Assembly: GCA_025453395.1 (NCBI GenBank)
Contig: JALOQK010000003.1
Coordinates: 146,711-187,131 of the forward strand
Length of the DNA stretch: 40,421 nt
Direction of reading: 5' to 3'
DNA from: Candidatus Omnitrophota bacterium
Lineage (GTDB): Bacteria > Omnitrophota > Gorgyraeia > Gygaellales > Profunditerraquicolaceae
Positions within the stretch are counted from its first letter, which is position 1; every line of letters starts with the position of its first letter. The notes under the pieces are model-generated. The model saw only the letters and a list, made by a program, of their open reading frames with translations. It had not been told where the DNA came from and ran no database searches. A program made the position numbers and the translations under genes. Of this stretch, positions 1 through 7,288 are shown piece after piece.

Positions 1-2
1 TT

Positions 3-773
3 GATGATAAGGCCTTTGAGGTGCATCATGTAGAAATAGAACGCACCTCCCACGCCTCCGGTGTTGAAAAATTTAACCGCGTGATTATGGGCAAAACCCT
101 CATCGGGAAATTCAAATACCTTCTAGGAAAACGTATTGTAAGAAAAGAAGACCTTCCCGATGGAGAATTTCTATCTCTGGAAGTAGTACACGCGCCGGTG
201 CATATCGGTACCCACCTGGATTATTCTTTTCATTATGGTTCGAAATCCGAAGGGAGACCCTCAAAAACTGCAGATGAGATCCCACTTGATTGGTGTTATC
301 AGGATGGTGTAAAGCTTGATCTGTCGCATAAAAAGCCCAACGAAACCATTAAGCAAGAAGATTTAGAAGAGGCTCTTAGTAAAATAAATTATAAATTAAA
401 AAGTCTTGATATTGTATTTTTACAAACTGGCGCAGATAAATTCTACGGCAAGCCCCAATATTTCTCTGAATATCCAGGTGTTGATATATCGGCGATAGAC
501 TATCTTTTAGATAAAGGAATTAAGATTTTTGGGGTAGATACCATGGGTATAGATAGGCCCTATAAATTCATGCTCAAAGAATTCTTGGAGACAAGAGATC
601 CCAAAACTTTCTACCCGGCGCATTTTTATGGACGCAAGCGCGAATTTATTCATATTGAGAGATTAGCAAATTTAGACAAGCTGCCGGATTTTGGTTTTAA
701 GGTGATTTGTTTTCCGGTAAGAATTAAAAACACAGGAGCGGCTTGGTCGAGAGTGGTAGCGATAGAGGAGTGA
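3..773 (+). CDS. Cyclase-family (kynurenine formamidase-like) metal hydrolase, 5' end cut by window
   Basis: The reading frame is open to the left edge, so the gene begins outside the window; the GTG at 21 is only the first in-frame start visible. The signature HIGTHLDYSFH (from base 201) is the HxGTHxD metal-binding motif of the cyclase/kynurenine formamidase family. The ending, with PAHFYGR, then ERLANLDKLP and a final RVVAI strand, also fits that family. Members hydrolyse amides, esters or lactones, or act in polyketide-like ring formation; the substrate cannot be read here. It precedes an SRPBCC cyclase-like gene and an SDR gene by short gaps, so all three probably share a pathway. Family sure, exact reaction unknown. 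Confidence 0.85.
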   Translation, partial: DDKAFEVHHVEIERTSHASGVEKFNRVIMGKTLIGKFKYLLGKRIVRKEDLPDGEFLSLEVVHAPVHIGTHLDYSFHYGSKSEGRPSKTADEIPLDWCYQDGVKLDLSHKKPNETIKQEDLEEALSKINYKLKSLDIVFLQTGADKFYGKPQYFSEYPGVDISAIDYLLDKGIKIFGVDTMGIDRPYKFMLKEFLETRDPKTFYPAHFYGRKREFIHIERLANLDKLPDFGFKVICFPVRIKNTGAAWSRVVAIEE

Positions 774-830
774 TACCCCGCGCTTATAATGAATTGCGCG
801 GGTATGCCCTTGTGGGCAAGGAGGAAAGCT

Positions 831-1271
831 ATGGGGCATACGTGTAACTCAATTATTATTAACGCGCCGTATGATTTGGTTTTTGATATTTCAAATGATA
901 TCCCGCGCTGGACACAGCTTTTCGGCACAGAATACCAAAAAGCCGAAGTCCTGGAGAAAAAAGATAATAAGATTACCTTCCGCTTAACTGATGAAGACGG
1001 CAAATCCTGGGTTTCCTGGAGGCTTTTATTTAAGGATAAACAGTTTACCTATTCTCAGCGCCACGAGCCGCTTTTTCCATTTAAGTATATGAAAATTGTC
1101 TGGTTTTATACTCCCAAGGGTACAGGAACAGAAATGACCTGGATCCAGCATTTTGAAATGGACGAGAAAGCCAAATTCAATGACCAACAAGTGGAAGGGT
1201 TTATTAATGAGGGGTCACAACACAATTTGAAAATATTTAAAGAGATTATAGAAAGAGAGGCAAAGAAATGA
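831..1271 (+). CDS. SRPBCC-family protein (polyketide cyclase/aromatase-like)
   Basis: 146 aa from ATG 831, chosen because AAGGAGG (from 819) sits just upstream; an earlier in-frame ATG at 789 has no such site. The order of a short strand followed by NAPYDLVFDISNDIPRW, alternating strands, and a long C-terminal helix (about residues 115-145) is that of the START/SRPBCC helix-grip fold of TcmN-type aromatase/cyclases and coenzyme Q-binding proteins. The fold binds hydrophobic or aromatic ligands in a central cavity. It overlaps the next SDR gene by 4 bp (ATGA), which implies translational coupling. The pairing of an SRPBCC cyclase with a ketoreductase-like SDR recalls aromatic polyketide tailoring, but no ketosynthase or acyl carrier protein is in view. 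Confidence 0.8.
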   Translation: MGHTCNSIIINAPYDLVFDISNDIPRWTQLFGTEYQKAEVLEKKDNKITFRLTDEDGKSWVSWRLLFKDKQFTYSQRHEPLFPFKYMKIVWFYTPKGTGTEMTWIQHFEMDEKAKFNDQQVEGFINEGSQHNLKIFKEIIEREAKK

Positions 1272-2044
1272 GCGTTGATTTAAAAGGAAAAACCGCGATT
1301 GTTACCGGTGCTAGCCGCGGCATCGGAAAGGCGCTTGCCGCAACTTGCGCAAGTTTAGGCGTTAATTTAACCATTGCCGCGCGCCAAGAAGGTCCCTTAA
1401 AAGAAACTGCCGAAGAAATCTCCAAGAAATACAAAGTGCAGGTTTTGCCTATTGTCTGTGATGTGGCAAAGCTAGAGGATTTAGAGAATTTGGTCAACAA
1501 AACCAAACAGAGGTTTGGGCAAATTGATATTTTGATCAATAATGCCGGCGTTTCCAGCCAGTATCCTTTTCATAAACAGCCCATGGAGGATTTTGAGAAG
1601 TTAGCGCATACCAATTATCTGGGTTATGTGCGTTTAATCCGCTTGGTAATTAACGAGATGATGGAAAAGAAATCCGGGGCTATCATTAATATGGTTTCCG
1701 GGTCCACGCTTTGTGATCCCCTGCCGCGCAATTTTATCGCCTATAGTTCTTTGAAGGTGGGGTTACGCGCTTTTCTAAAAGGGCTTTTCTGGGAAATCCG
1801 TGATTCCGGGATTAAGATAACTTCCCTTCTTCCGGGAGTTACTGATACGGATTTGACCGGAAAACTTCAAGAGATCACCGCGGACACCTCAAGGCTGATG
1901 ACTACCGAGGCAATTGAAAACGCGGTTAAGTTTGCTTTAACTGTTCCAGCCAATGTTTGTCCTTTAGAAATTGCCATTATTAATCAGCAGACACCGTGGA
2001 CCGCGCCGGTAATACCGTTTAAACAGCAACATCCGGAGAAATAA
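1268..2044 (+). CDS. SDR-family NAD(P)-dependent oxidoreductase (FabG-like)
   Basis: 258 aa classical short-chain dehydrogenase/reductase with a Rossmann fold. Visible motifs are TGASRGIG at 13-20 (dinucleotide binding), NNAG at 91-94, a Ser at 144 or 146, and catalytic YSSLK with Tyr159 and Lys163. A PG-V-T segment after strand 6 is also present. The family reduces ketones or oxidises alcohols. Starts inside the stop of the upstream SRPBCC gene (ATGA), so it is co-translated with it. FabG-like ketoreductase is the closest label, but substrate is not readable. A repeat-rich spacer (2045-2085) follows the stop. Confidence 0.9.
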   Translation: MSVDLKGKTAIVTGASRGIGKALAATCASLGVNLTIAARQEGPLKETAEEISKKYKVQVLPIVCDVAKLEDLENLVNKTKQRFGQIDILINNAGVSSQYPFHKQPMEDFEKLAHTNYLGYVRLIRLVINEMMEKKSGAIINMVSGSTLCDPLPRNFIAYSSLKVGLRAFLKGLFWEIRDSGIKITSLLPGVTDTDLTGKLQEITADTSRLMTTEAIENAVKFALTVPANVCPLEIAIINQQTPWTAPVIPFKQQHPEK

Positions 2045-2085
2045 TAGCTTTAAGCTGTAAGCTTTAAGCTATAAGCGAAGGATTA
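2045..2085. repeat. AGCTTTAAGCT-type short repeat in spacer
   Basis: The spacer is made of overlapping AGCT-TTAAGCTGTAAGCT-like words, i.e. an imperfect tandem of about 10 bases that is also locally palindromic. Related words (AGCTGTAAGCT, TCAGCTATCAGC) recur at 13217-13243 and 15670-15695, and a longer relative lies at 2495-2590 and 7168-7267. Confidence 0.5.
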
Positions 2086-2094
2086 AAAATAACG

Positions 2095-2484
2095 ATGCAA
2101 AAACAAGATATAAAAAATCTTAAGAAACGATATTTAGTCTGGTTCTATAAAATCGCCAAAGAGGCGTTGGATAAGGTTGAGCGTAAGTTTACCCAGGCGC
2201 AGGTAGATAGGATGGTTTTAAAAGAGCTTCGTAAAAACCATAATCCCGGGATAAACAGATTTATTGATGATTTTGAAGTTTATATCGCGAACAAAGAAAA
2301 AGCCGGGCTTGAATTAAAACATGGCGTTGACGGCCTAAAGGATGATTATCAATTTTTGTGCCTAAAGATTAACGCTGTGGAGAAAACCATTATTTCTGTT
2401 TTGGGCAAGAAAGCCCTAAAAGAAATAAAAGCCCTTTATGAAAAAGAAATGACCGAGCGAATACTAAAGAGTACGGAACACTAA
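2095..2484 (+). CDS. Hypothetical charged helical protein
   Basis: 129 aa that I do not recognise. It is rich in Lys and Glu, has no signal peptide or membrane segment, and appears almost wholly helical, with heptad-like stretches near residues 5-30 and 85-125. A central NPGINRFIDDF segment (about 51-61) may be a turn between helices. It begins about 50 bases after the SDR gene, in the same direction, and is followed by a repeat-bearing spacer before the amidohydrolase gene. Reading-frame length and codon use match its neighbours, so it is probably a real gene, but no function can be assigned. Confidence 0.6.
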   Translation: MQKQDIKNLKKRYLVWFYKIAKEALDKVERKFTQAQVDRMVLKELRKNHNPGINRFIDDFEVYIANKEKAGLELKHGVDGLKDDYQFLCLKINAVEKTIISVLGKKALKEIKALYEKEMTERILKSTEH

Positions 2485-2494
2485 GGAGCGTAGA

Positions 2495-2590
2495 ACGTAA
2501 AGCGAAAAGTGCAAAACTATAATTCAAAACTAAAAATTATTAATTTTACACTATAGTTTTTCGCTTTAAACTTTTAGCTTTGCGCTAGAG
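2495..2590. repeat. AT-rich imperfect inverted repeat (copy 1 of a dispersed element)
   Basis: The left arm has GTAAAGCGAAAA then AAAACTATA; the right arm has TATAGTTTTTCGCTTTA, so the element can fold into a long imperfect hairpin. It is followed by TTTTAGCTTTGCGC. A clearly related element sits at 7168-7267 in another inter-gene gap. It fills nearly all of the 109-base gap between two genes. Confidence 0.6.
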
Positions 2591-2593
2591 ATT

Positions 2594-3502
2594 ATGATAA
2601 TAGATAGTCACTCCCACTGGTTGCCGGAGGAAATTATCAGCAACGCCCATTTCTATCACAAGGTATGGGGAGATGTCCAGGCGCAGGTTAAGGCCATGGA
2701 GCAGGCAGGCGTTAGTAAAGCAGTATTAACTTATCCTACCTCTGATGCGCATCTTAAATTAGGCGGCATGAAAGAAGCCGCGAAAATCTATAACGATAAT
2801 GTTTCAGAGATAGTTAAACGTTTCCCGGATAAATTTATTGGCGCAGCCAGTTTGCCTGCGGATAATAAAGATAATTTGCTTGCTGAATTTAAGCGCGCGA
2901 CAGGAGAATTGGGTTTTAAGGCCTTGTCTTTAGCCTCCAGCTATAATGGGGTTTATCTGGACGATGAGATTTTTTTACCTATATATAAAAAGGCGCAGAG
3001 CAAGAAGATAGTTATTTTCGTGCATTCCCAGATTGTAAATCCTATTGGTTTTGAGCGGGTCAAGGATCCTTTGTTGACGCCAGTCGTAGAATATATCTTT
3101 GATATGACAATTTGCATCGGAAAACTTATGATGTCCGAGGTTTTTGTAAATTATCCGGATGTGAAATTTGTCTTTGCCAATTTTGGCGGGGCAGTGTCAT
3201 TGTTAAAACAGCGTTTTGATGCTACTTACCAGATGCTGCGCAGTGTAAATTTTGTCAAAGACTTGAAGAAGAATCCTTCAGAGCATTTAAACAATATCTA
3301 TCTAGATACCGGTGGTGATACTACCAAACATAATTTTCAATTAGCGTTAGATTTAGTGGGTGCAAATCATCTTGTCTGGGGCAGCGACTGGCCAGCGAAG
3401 AAAGATATTGCCAGTTCCATTGTAGCGGTGAAGGATTTAGATATTTTGGAGGAAGATAAGAAAAATATTCTTGGTGGGAATTTGAAAAGGATATTATCGT
3501 AG
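2594..3502 (+). CDS. Amidohydrolase family 2 (ACMSD-like) protein
   Basis: 302 aa TIM-barrel metal hydrolase or decarboxylase. DSHSH at residues 4-8 gives the N-terminal HxH metal ligands, VHSQ (near residue 144) supplies the next His, and WGSDWP near residue 262 is the typical C-terminal Asp motif of the amidohydrolase_2/ACMSD family. The usual His of the HxGG motif is absent: the corresponding segment reads FANFGGAV. Family members decarboxylate or hydrolyse cyclic and aromatic acids; this one may have changed chemistry. The start ATG follows the 2495-2590 repeat and lacks a strong ribosome site. It could act with the upstream cyclase/SDR cassette. Confidence 0.8.
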   Translation: MIIDSHSHWLPEEIISNAHFYHKVWGDVQAQVKAMEQAGVSKAVLTYPTSDAHLKLGGMKEAAKIYNDNVSEIVKRFPDKFIGAASLPADNKDNLLAEFKRATGELGFKALSLASSYNGVYLDDEIFLPIYKKAQSKKIVIFVHSQIVNPIGFERVKDPLLTPVVEYIFDMTICIGKLMMSEVFVNYPDVKFVFANFGGAVSLLKQRFDATYQMLRSVNFVKDLKKNPSEHLNNIYLDTGGDTTKHNFQLALDLVGANHLVWGSDWPAKKDIASSIVAVKDLDILEEDKKNILGGNLKRILS

Positions 3503-3592
3503 ATCGTAGACGCTTTACGTAAACTATTGGTAGTTATTAGTTTACAAAACAAATCCGGGTTGGCATTACTTTAAAAAAGATAAAGCGGAAAT

Positions 3593-3680
3593 TTTACTTG
3601 ACTGCGGGCATAGTTATGTTAACCTTATCCTATTGGGTTAACATGTGTTAACCTTGATGATGTTGGTTAACAAGAGGAGA
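3593..3680 (+). promoter_or_regulatory. Twin inverted-repeat operators and ribosome site of the toxin-antitoxin operon
   Basis: Two copies of GTTAACC-N11-GGTTAAC are present: 3618-3624 with 3636-3642, and 3647-3653 with 3665-3671. The copies are 29 bases apart and have the same 11-base spacing. A weak promoter (TTTACT 3593-3598, 16 bases, TATGTT 3615-3620) would overlap the first half-site. AGAGGAG just after the last half-site is the ribosome site. The layout is that of autoregulatory operators. Confidence 0.7.
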
Positions 3681-3681
3681 T

Positions 3682-3948
3682 ATGATGCAAGCCAAAGGGA
3701 ATCAATATGTTACAATACCAGCATTAGCCAAGATGCTTGGCTTAAGCAGGATAGCTGTATTTAAGAAAGTGAAGAAAGGCGAAATTGAAGCCATTAAGAT
3801 TGGCAGGACCTATGGAATCCCTAAAAAGAATCTAGATGCGTTATTTGGGAAAGTTTTAGGCGAGCAAGAAAAGAAAGAAATCGACCTCGCCGTAGATAAA
3901 ACCGTCAGCGAATATGGGCAAACGTTGAAACTTCTGGGCAAAGACTAA
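3682..3948 (+). CDS. HTH (excisionase-like) DNA-binding protein, likely antitoxin
   Basis: 88 aa; residues 10-55 contain a winged-HTH of the excisionase/MerR-like kind (LAKMLGLSRIAVFKKVKKGE, then KIGRTYGIPKKNL). The C-terminal 30 residues are charged and helical, a likely toxin-binding tail. The stop overlaps the start of the Doc-like toxin by one base (TAATG), the normal order for an antitoxin-toxin pair. The twin operators just upstream suggest it represses its own operon. A second in-frame ATG is at 3685. DNA-binding fold sure; antitoxin role inferred from position. Confidence 0.8.
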   Translation: MMQAKGNQYVTIPALAKMLGLSRIAVFKKVKKGEIEAIKIGRTYGIPKKNLDALFGKVLGEQEKKEIDLAVDKTVSEYGQTLKLLGKD

Positions 3949-4364
3949 TGAAGCAGCTTACAGTAAAAGAAGTCGAGTATATTGCTTTTAGGTTAGCGCA
4001 GAAGATTTTATCTTTTAATGAGCCGATACCGGATTTTGCCACGCGTTTCCCAAATATTTTGGAAAGTTGCCTGGCTTCACCTTTTGTTACTTTTGGGGGC
4101 GAATCAGGATATTCGTCACTTGTGGATAAAGCAAGCATTTTGTTTTATTTATTAGTAAAAAACCATACTTTCCAGAACGGAAATAAAAGGATTGCTATGA
4201 CAACATTGTTAGTATTTTTGCACAAAAATAGAAAATGGTTCAAAGTGGACACGCAGGAACTCTATAATCTTACAATGTGGATAGCCCAAAGCCCGGCGAA
4301 ATATAAAGAAGAAACAATAAAAGCAATCCAGAAGTTTTTAAAAACCAATATTATTCAGTTGTAA
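3948..4364 (+). CDS. doc: Doc/Fic-family toxin (death-on-curing type)
   Basis: 138 aa Fic-domain protein with the catalytic loop HTFQNGNKR at residues 73-81. The NKR ending is the Doc variant, which in phage P1 Doc phosphorylates the elongation factor EF-Tu, rather than the GNGR ending of AMP-transferring Fic enzymes. An upstream GGESGYSSLVDKAS segment matches the family. Length is close to Doc (about 126 aa). Start is coupled to the HTH gene (TAATG). No inhibitory (S/T)xxxE(G/N) helix is seen within the protein, so neutralisation should come from the partner. Confidence 0.88.
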   Translation: MKQLTVKEVEYIAFRLAQKILSFNEPIPDFATRFPNILESCLASPFVTFGGESGYSSLVDKASILFYLLVKNHTFQNGNKRIAMTTLLVFLHKNRKWFKVDTQELYNLTMWIAQSPAKYKEETIKAIQKFLKTNIIQL

Positions 4365-4396
4365 TAAAAAATAGGGGTGGTTATAATTTTCGCAAT

Positions 4397-5302
4397 ATGA
4401 ACGATTTGTTTCTTGACTCCGGAGATCTAGAAGCCGCTCAAAAGTTTTTGCGCACATTAGATGCGCAAAAACTTTGTCCGTTTGCCGCGCATGCTTTGTA
4501 CCCGTATGTGGTAAGTTTCCAGAATGGAAGTTTCTTCCCTTGGCGCAAGGATAAAGACACAGTTTGCGCGCAATGCCCGAATCCAGATTCATCTGTGTCT
4601 TTTAGGGTAGAGCGCAAAACTGATAAGATCATCGCTGTTGTAGAAAATTTGAAAAGCCCGTGTCAGGCTGGCCACAAGATAGGTGACGTCTTCCAGTTGA
4701 AATTGGTTGGAGATGGCGTTGGTTTCGATGCCTGCAAGATGAATGAACCCGGCGATATAAGACTGGAGATACTTCGTTTTAGCAATAGCTGCCGCTATTA
4801 TCAAAAGCCAGGAAACGTGAAATGGTCAGATCTGTCGCCAGAGGGTTTTTGTTTGTCTTGCTATGCTCAAGGCTATCCCGATGCTTTGGGCCTGCTTTAC
4901 CAGGGCAAAAATAAAGAATTTAATTTGTCTTGTTTCAGAAAAAATGATCCTATAAATTTCCGGGTTTTTTCTAAAGAACATTTTTTATCTTTACCTTTAC
5001 GGCTGATAGAGAAGGCATTAAGGTTAGTTGGTTTTCCGAGTGATGTTATTGATAGAGTAGTGCTATTTAGGGTAAGTGTCTCGGAGAAGAATTGTCCGCA
5101 GAAACTTGAAAAAGGAAAAGTTTCCCTGTTTAATATCTACAACCGCCGTAAGGCGTGCCCGGCTGTGTCTTACACGCTATTTCCGTTTCTTGCCATGGCC
5201 AAAGAAAATATTTTTCCCTATTGGGCAGAAGAAAATAAGATTCTGGATGTGCATTGCCCGGACCCAAACGCAGATGTAGTTTATCGCATAAGAAAATCAT
5301 GA
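4397..5302 (+). CDS. Cys-rich triplicated protein, TIGR04076-like modules
   Basis: 301 aa built from repeated modules. Each ends with CP-x(5)-LYP-x-V/L, an aromatic W segment, and C-x(1-2)-CPDP/NPD followed by a V-x-F/Y-R strand: residues about 27-72, about 82-196 and about 200-301. Module 1 lacks the first half. The pattern resembles the small TIGR04076 proteins, whose function is unknown to me. The many paired Cys could bind metal or redox centres. The stop overlaps the next radical SAM gene (ATGA), suggesting the two work together. A perfect 14-bp inverted repeat lies in its early codons. Confidence 0.65.
   Translation: MNDLFLDSGDLEAAQKFLRTLDAQKLCPFAAHALYPYVVSFQNGSFFPWRKDKDTVCAQCPNPDSSVSFRVERKTDKIIAVVENLKSPCQAGHKIGDVFQLKLVGDGVGFDACKMNEPGDIRLEILRFSNSCRYYQKPGNVKWSDLSPEGFCLSCYAQGYPDALGLLYQGKNKEFNLSCFRKNDPINFRVFSKEHFLSLPLRLIEKALRLVGFPSDVIDRVVLFRVSVSEKNCPQKLEKGKVSLFNIYNRRKACPAVSYTLFPFLAMAKENIFPYWAEENKILDVHCPDPNADVVYRIRKS
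4441..4475. repeat. Perfect 14-bp inverted repeat inside coding start
   Basis: AAAGTTTTTGCGCA (4441-4454), a 7-base loop, and its exact complement TGCGCAAAAACTTT (4462-4475). It lies about 45 bases after the start codon of the Cys-rich gene. No T-run follows, so it is not a standard terminator; it could slow ribosomes or protect the message. Confidence 0.75.
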
Positions 5303-6411
5303 GAAAAACCGTTAACAAAATTTATCGCGGCGCAAAAGCAGTGAATTCGCTTTTAAAATATAAAATAACGCGTAAGCCCTTTCCTTTATGCGCGCATCTG
5401 CAGATTACTAAACGTTGTAATTTACGCTGTATTTATTGTTATGCTGACCCAGCCAACCTTACGAATACTCCGGATCTGGAGTATAAAGAATTCATAAAAT
5501 TAGTGGATGAATTAACTTCTATGGGCACGCGCTGGATACGCTTTTTAGGCGGCGAGCCTTTGATCCGCGAAGACATAGGCCAAATGATTGATTACGCCAA
5601 ATCCAAGGGCGCAGTGACCGAAATGAATACCAACGGATTTTTCATGAAAGAGCGCGCCAATAAGATTAAGAATTTAGATTCCCTGGTGGTTAGCATTGAT
5701 GGTACTAGGGAAACTAATGATAGGTGCCGGGGAATTGGTTCATACGCAAAAGCCATTGAGGCAATTGAGATTGCCAAGGATTTAGGCATGTCAGTGCGTT
5801 TACATGGCTGCCTTTCAAAGTATCATACCCTGCAGGATATTGAGCATTTGGCAGGTCTGGCAGTAAAATACGGCACAGCGTTTAATTTTTCAGCTCCGTC
5901 TCCGATATATTTTCGTGATGATCTGCGCATGGATGGGCATCCATCTCAAGAGCAGGTGGCTATGTTGCATAAGAGGTGTGTTCAATTGAAGTCCCTGGGT
6001 TATCCGTTAACTAATTCCAGCATTTCCGAACAATACGTAAAAAAATGGCCCAATCCGCATAGTGATGTTTTGCGCAAAGAAGATTTCGCCAAGTTGAATA
6101 TCACCCGTGGTAGCTATGTTCCTTGCGCTGCGGGCAAGCTCTATTGCACTATTGACGTAGATGGAAGAGTCTATGCCTGTGCCTCGCTTTGGAAACATGG
6201 GTTAAATTATCGTCAGGTGGGTTTTAAGAAGGCTTGGGAGTATTTGAATAACCTTGATTGCTATTCTTGTAATTATATTGCCAATATTGAATTAAATATG
6301 CTTCTTAGCCTTAATCCCAAGATGCTTTTTGAAGTAGGCTCTTATGTCTTAGGCCAAACTGCCTGTCGGGCTTCTAGAAAATTTAAAAAGGAGAAAATAT
6401 CATGCAGATGA
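5299..6411 (+). CDS. Radical SAM/SPASM-domain protein
   Basis: 370 aa from ATG 5299, which overlaps the preceding stop (ATGA); earlier in-frame starts lie inside the upstream gene. CNLRCIYC at 40-47 is the CxxxCxxC site for the SAM-cleaving 4Fe-4S cluster, and FLGGEP near residue 86 is the SAM-binding motif. The C-terminal part (CAAGKLYC, then VYACASLW and CYSC) carries extra Cys typical of SPASM/twitch auxiliary clusters. Such enzymes modify peptides or small molecules. The substrate is unknown; the partner may be the co-translated Cys-rich protein. It releases 5'-deoxyadenosine, and genes that could salvage it follow directly. Confidence 0.88.
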   Translation: MRKTVNKIYRGAKAVNSLLKYKITRKPFPLCAHLQITKRCNLRCIYCYADPANLTNTPDLEYKEFIKLVDELTSMGTRWIRFLGGEPLIREDIGQMIDYAKSKGAVTEMNTNGFFMKERANKIKNLDSLVVSIDGTRETNDRCRGIGSYAKAIEAIEIAKDLGMSVRLHGCLSKYHTLQDIEHLAGLAVKYGTAFNFSAPSPIYFRDDLRMDGHPSQEQVAMLHKRCVQLKSLGYPLTNSSISEQYVKKWPNPHSDVLRKEDFAKLNITRGSYVPCAAGKLYCTIDVDGRVYACASLWKHGLNYRQVGFKKAWEYLNNLDCYSCNYIANIELNMLLSLNPKMLFEVGSYVLGQTACRASRKFKKEKISCR

Positions 6412-7151
6412 AAAAAGAGGTTCATTTAACCGGTAAAGATTTGACAGAGATGGTGCAGCTAAGGCCGCAGGATGTGGGTAAGTATGCGATTGTTCCTGGG
6501 CCAAAGGACAGGCTAGATGCCTTGATGAAGAAAATTGAGAATCCGGTAAAGAATTTTTCTTTTATGGAATATACTATGTATACCGGCACCTATGAAGGGA
6601 TTAAGCTTACCGGGATAAACGGCGGAAGGTTTTCTACGGATACATCCATTACCACAGAGGTAATGTGCAATGCTCAGATACCCAACATTATCCGTATCGG
6701 AACCTGTGGCGCGCTTGATGAGAATATCAAGGTTGGAGATTTATTTGTAGTAGATGAAGTGATCCGCGGGGATGGAGTCACTCCCTATTATGTGGATAAA
6801 AGCTTTAAAACAGTTTCCGATAAGAAAATCTCTGATATTATGTATGATATAGCCAAAGGTATGGGCCTAACTGTCCATCGTGGAATTGCCTGGACCACCG
6901 ACGCGCTTTTGCGCGAAACCCGCGAAATTGTGGAAGCAAAAAGAAAAGAAGGCGCAAAGGCAGTAGATATGGTTTCTTCTACGCTTTTAACTATTGCCCA
7001 GACCTATAAAATAAAAGCCGGGTCAATCTTGGCGGTAAGCGATAATGTTATTACTGGTGAAATGGGTTTTATGAATCCCTTGTATTATATGGCAGAATCA
7101 AATCTGATTACGATTGCCTTAGAGACAGTTAAAAAACTTGAAAGTAGTTAA
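6402..7151 (+). CDS. Nucleoside phosphorylase (uridine phosphorylase-like, PNP_UDP_1 family)
   Basis: 249 aa. RIGTCGALDENIKVGD (98-113) followed by RGDGVTPYY is the hallmark of hexameric uridine/purine phosphorylases, which split a nucleoside with phosphate. Two usual features are altered: the MES motif that holds the ribose 2'-hydroxyl reads DMVSS (Val191 in place of Glu), and the phosphate loop reads PGPKDR rather than the usual GDP type. AAAGGAGAAAA precedes the ATG at 6402 (6408 is also possible), and the gene overlaps the radical SAM stop by 10 bp. Neighbouring MtnA and aldolase genes suggest a substrate such as 5'-deoxyadenosine or methylthioadenosine rather than uridine; that is inference. 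Confidence 0.8.
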   Translation: MQMKKEVHLTGKDLTEMVQLRPQDVGKYAIVPGPKDRLDALMKKIENPVKNFSFMEYTMYTGTYEGIKLTGINGGRFSTDTSITTEVMCNAQIPNIIRIGTCGALDENIKVGDLFVVDEVIRGDGVTPYYVDKSFKTVSDKKISDIMYDIAKGMGLTVHRGIAWTTDALLRETREIVEAKRKEGAKAVDMVSSTLLTIAQTYKIKAGSILAVSDNVITGEMGFMNPLYYMAESNLITIALETVKKLESS

Positions 7152-7167
7152 ATATATATTTTGTTAA

Positions 7168-7267
7168 CGTAAAGCTTAAAGTGGAAAACGCAAAACCATA
7201 ATTAAAAACTTAAAATTTTTAGTTTTACGCTGTAGTTTTTAGCTTTGCGCTTTTAATTTTACGCTTA
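7168..7267. repeat. AT-rich imperfect inverted repeat (copy 2 of a dispersed element)
   Basis: Fills most of the 137-base gap. It shares with 2495-2590 the order CGTAAAGC, then AAAAC-ATAATT, then TTTTAC-C-TAGTTTTT, then AGCTTTGCGC, and has two arms that can pair. No gene or clear promoter is visible in this gap apart from CTAGGAG, the ribosome site of the next gene. Confidence 0.6.
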
Positions 7268-7288
7268 TCAAGCACTAGGAGTATATCA

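Noticed and set aside
650-1003. Minus-strand ORF of 117 codons
   Set aside because: Lies opposite two well-supported genes, has no recognisable motif or ribosome site.
3598-3603. TTGACT as -35 box of the toxin-antitoxin operon
   Set aside because: Distance to TATGTT is only 11 bases and no good -10 lies at 17 bases.
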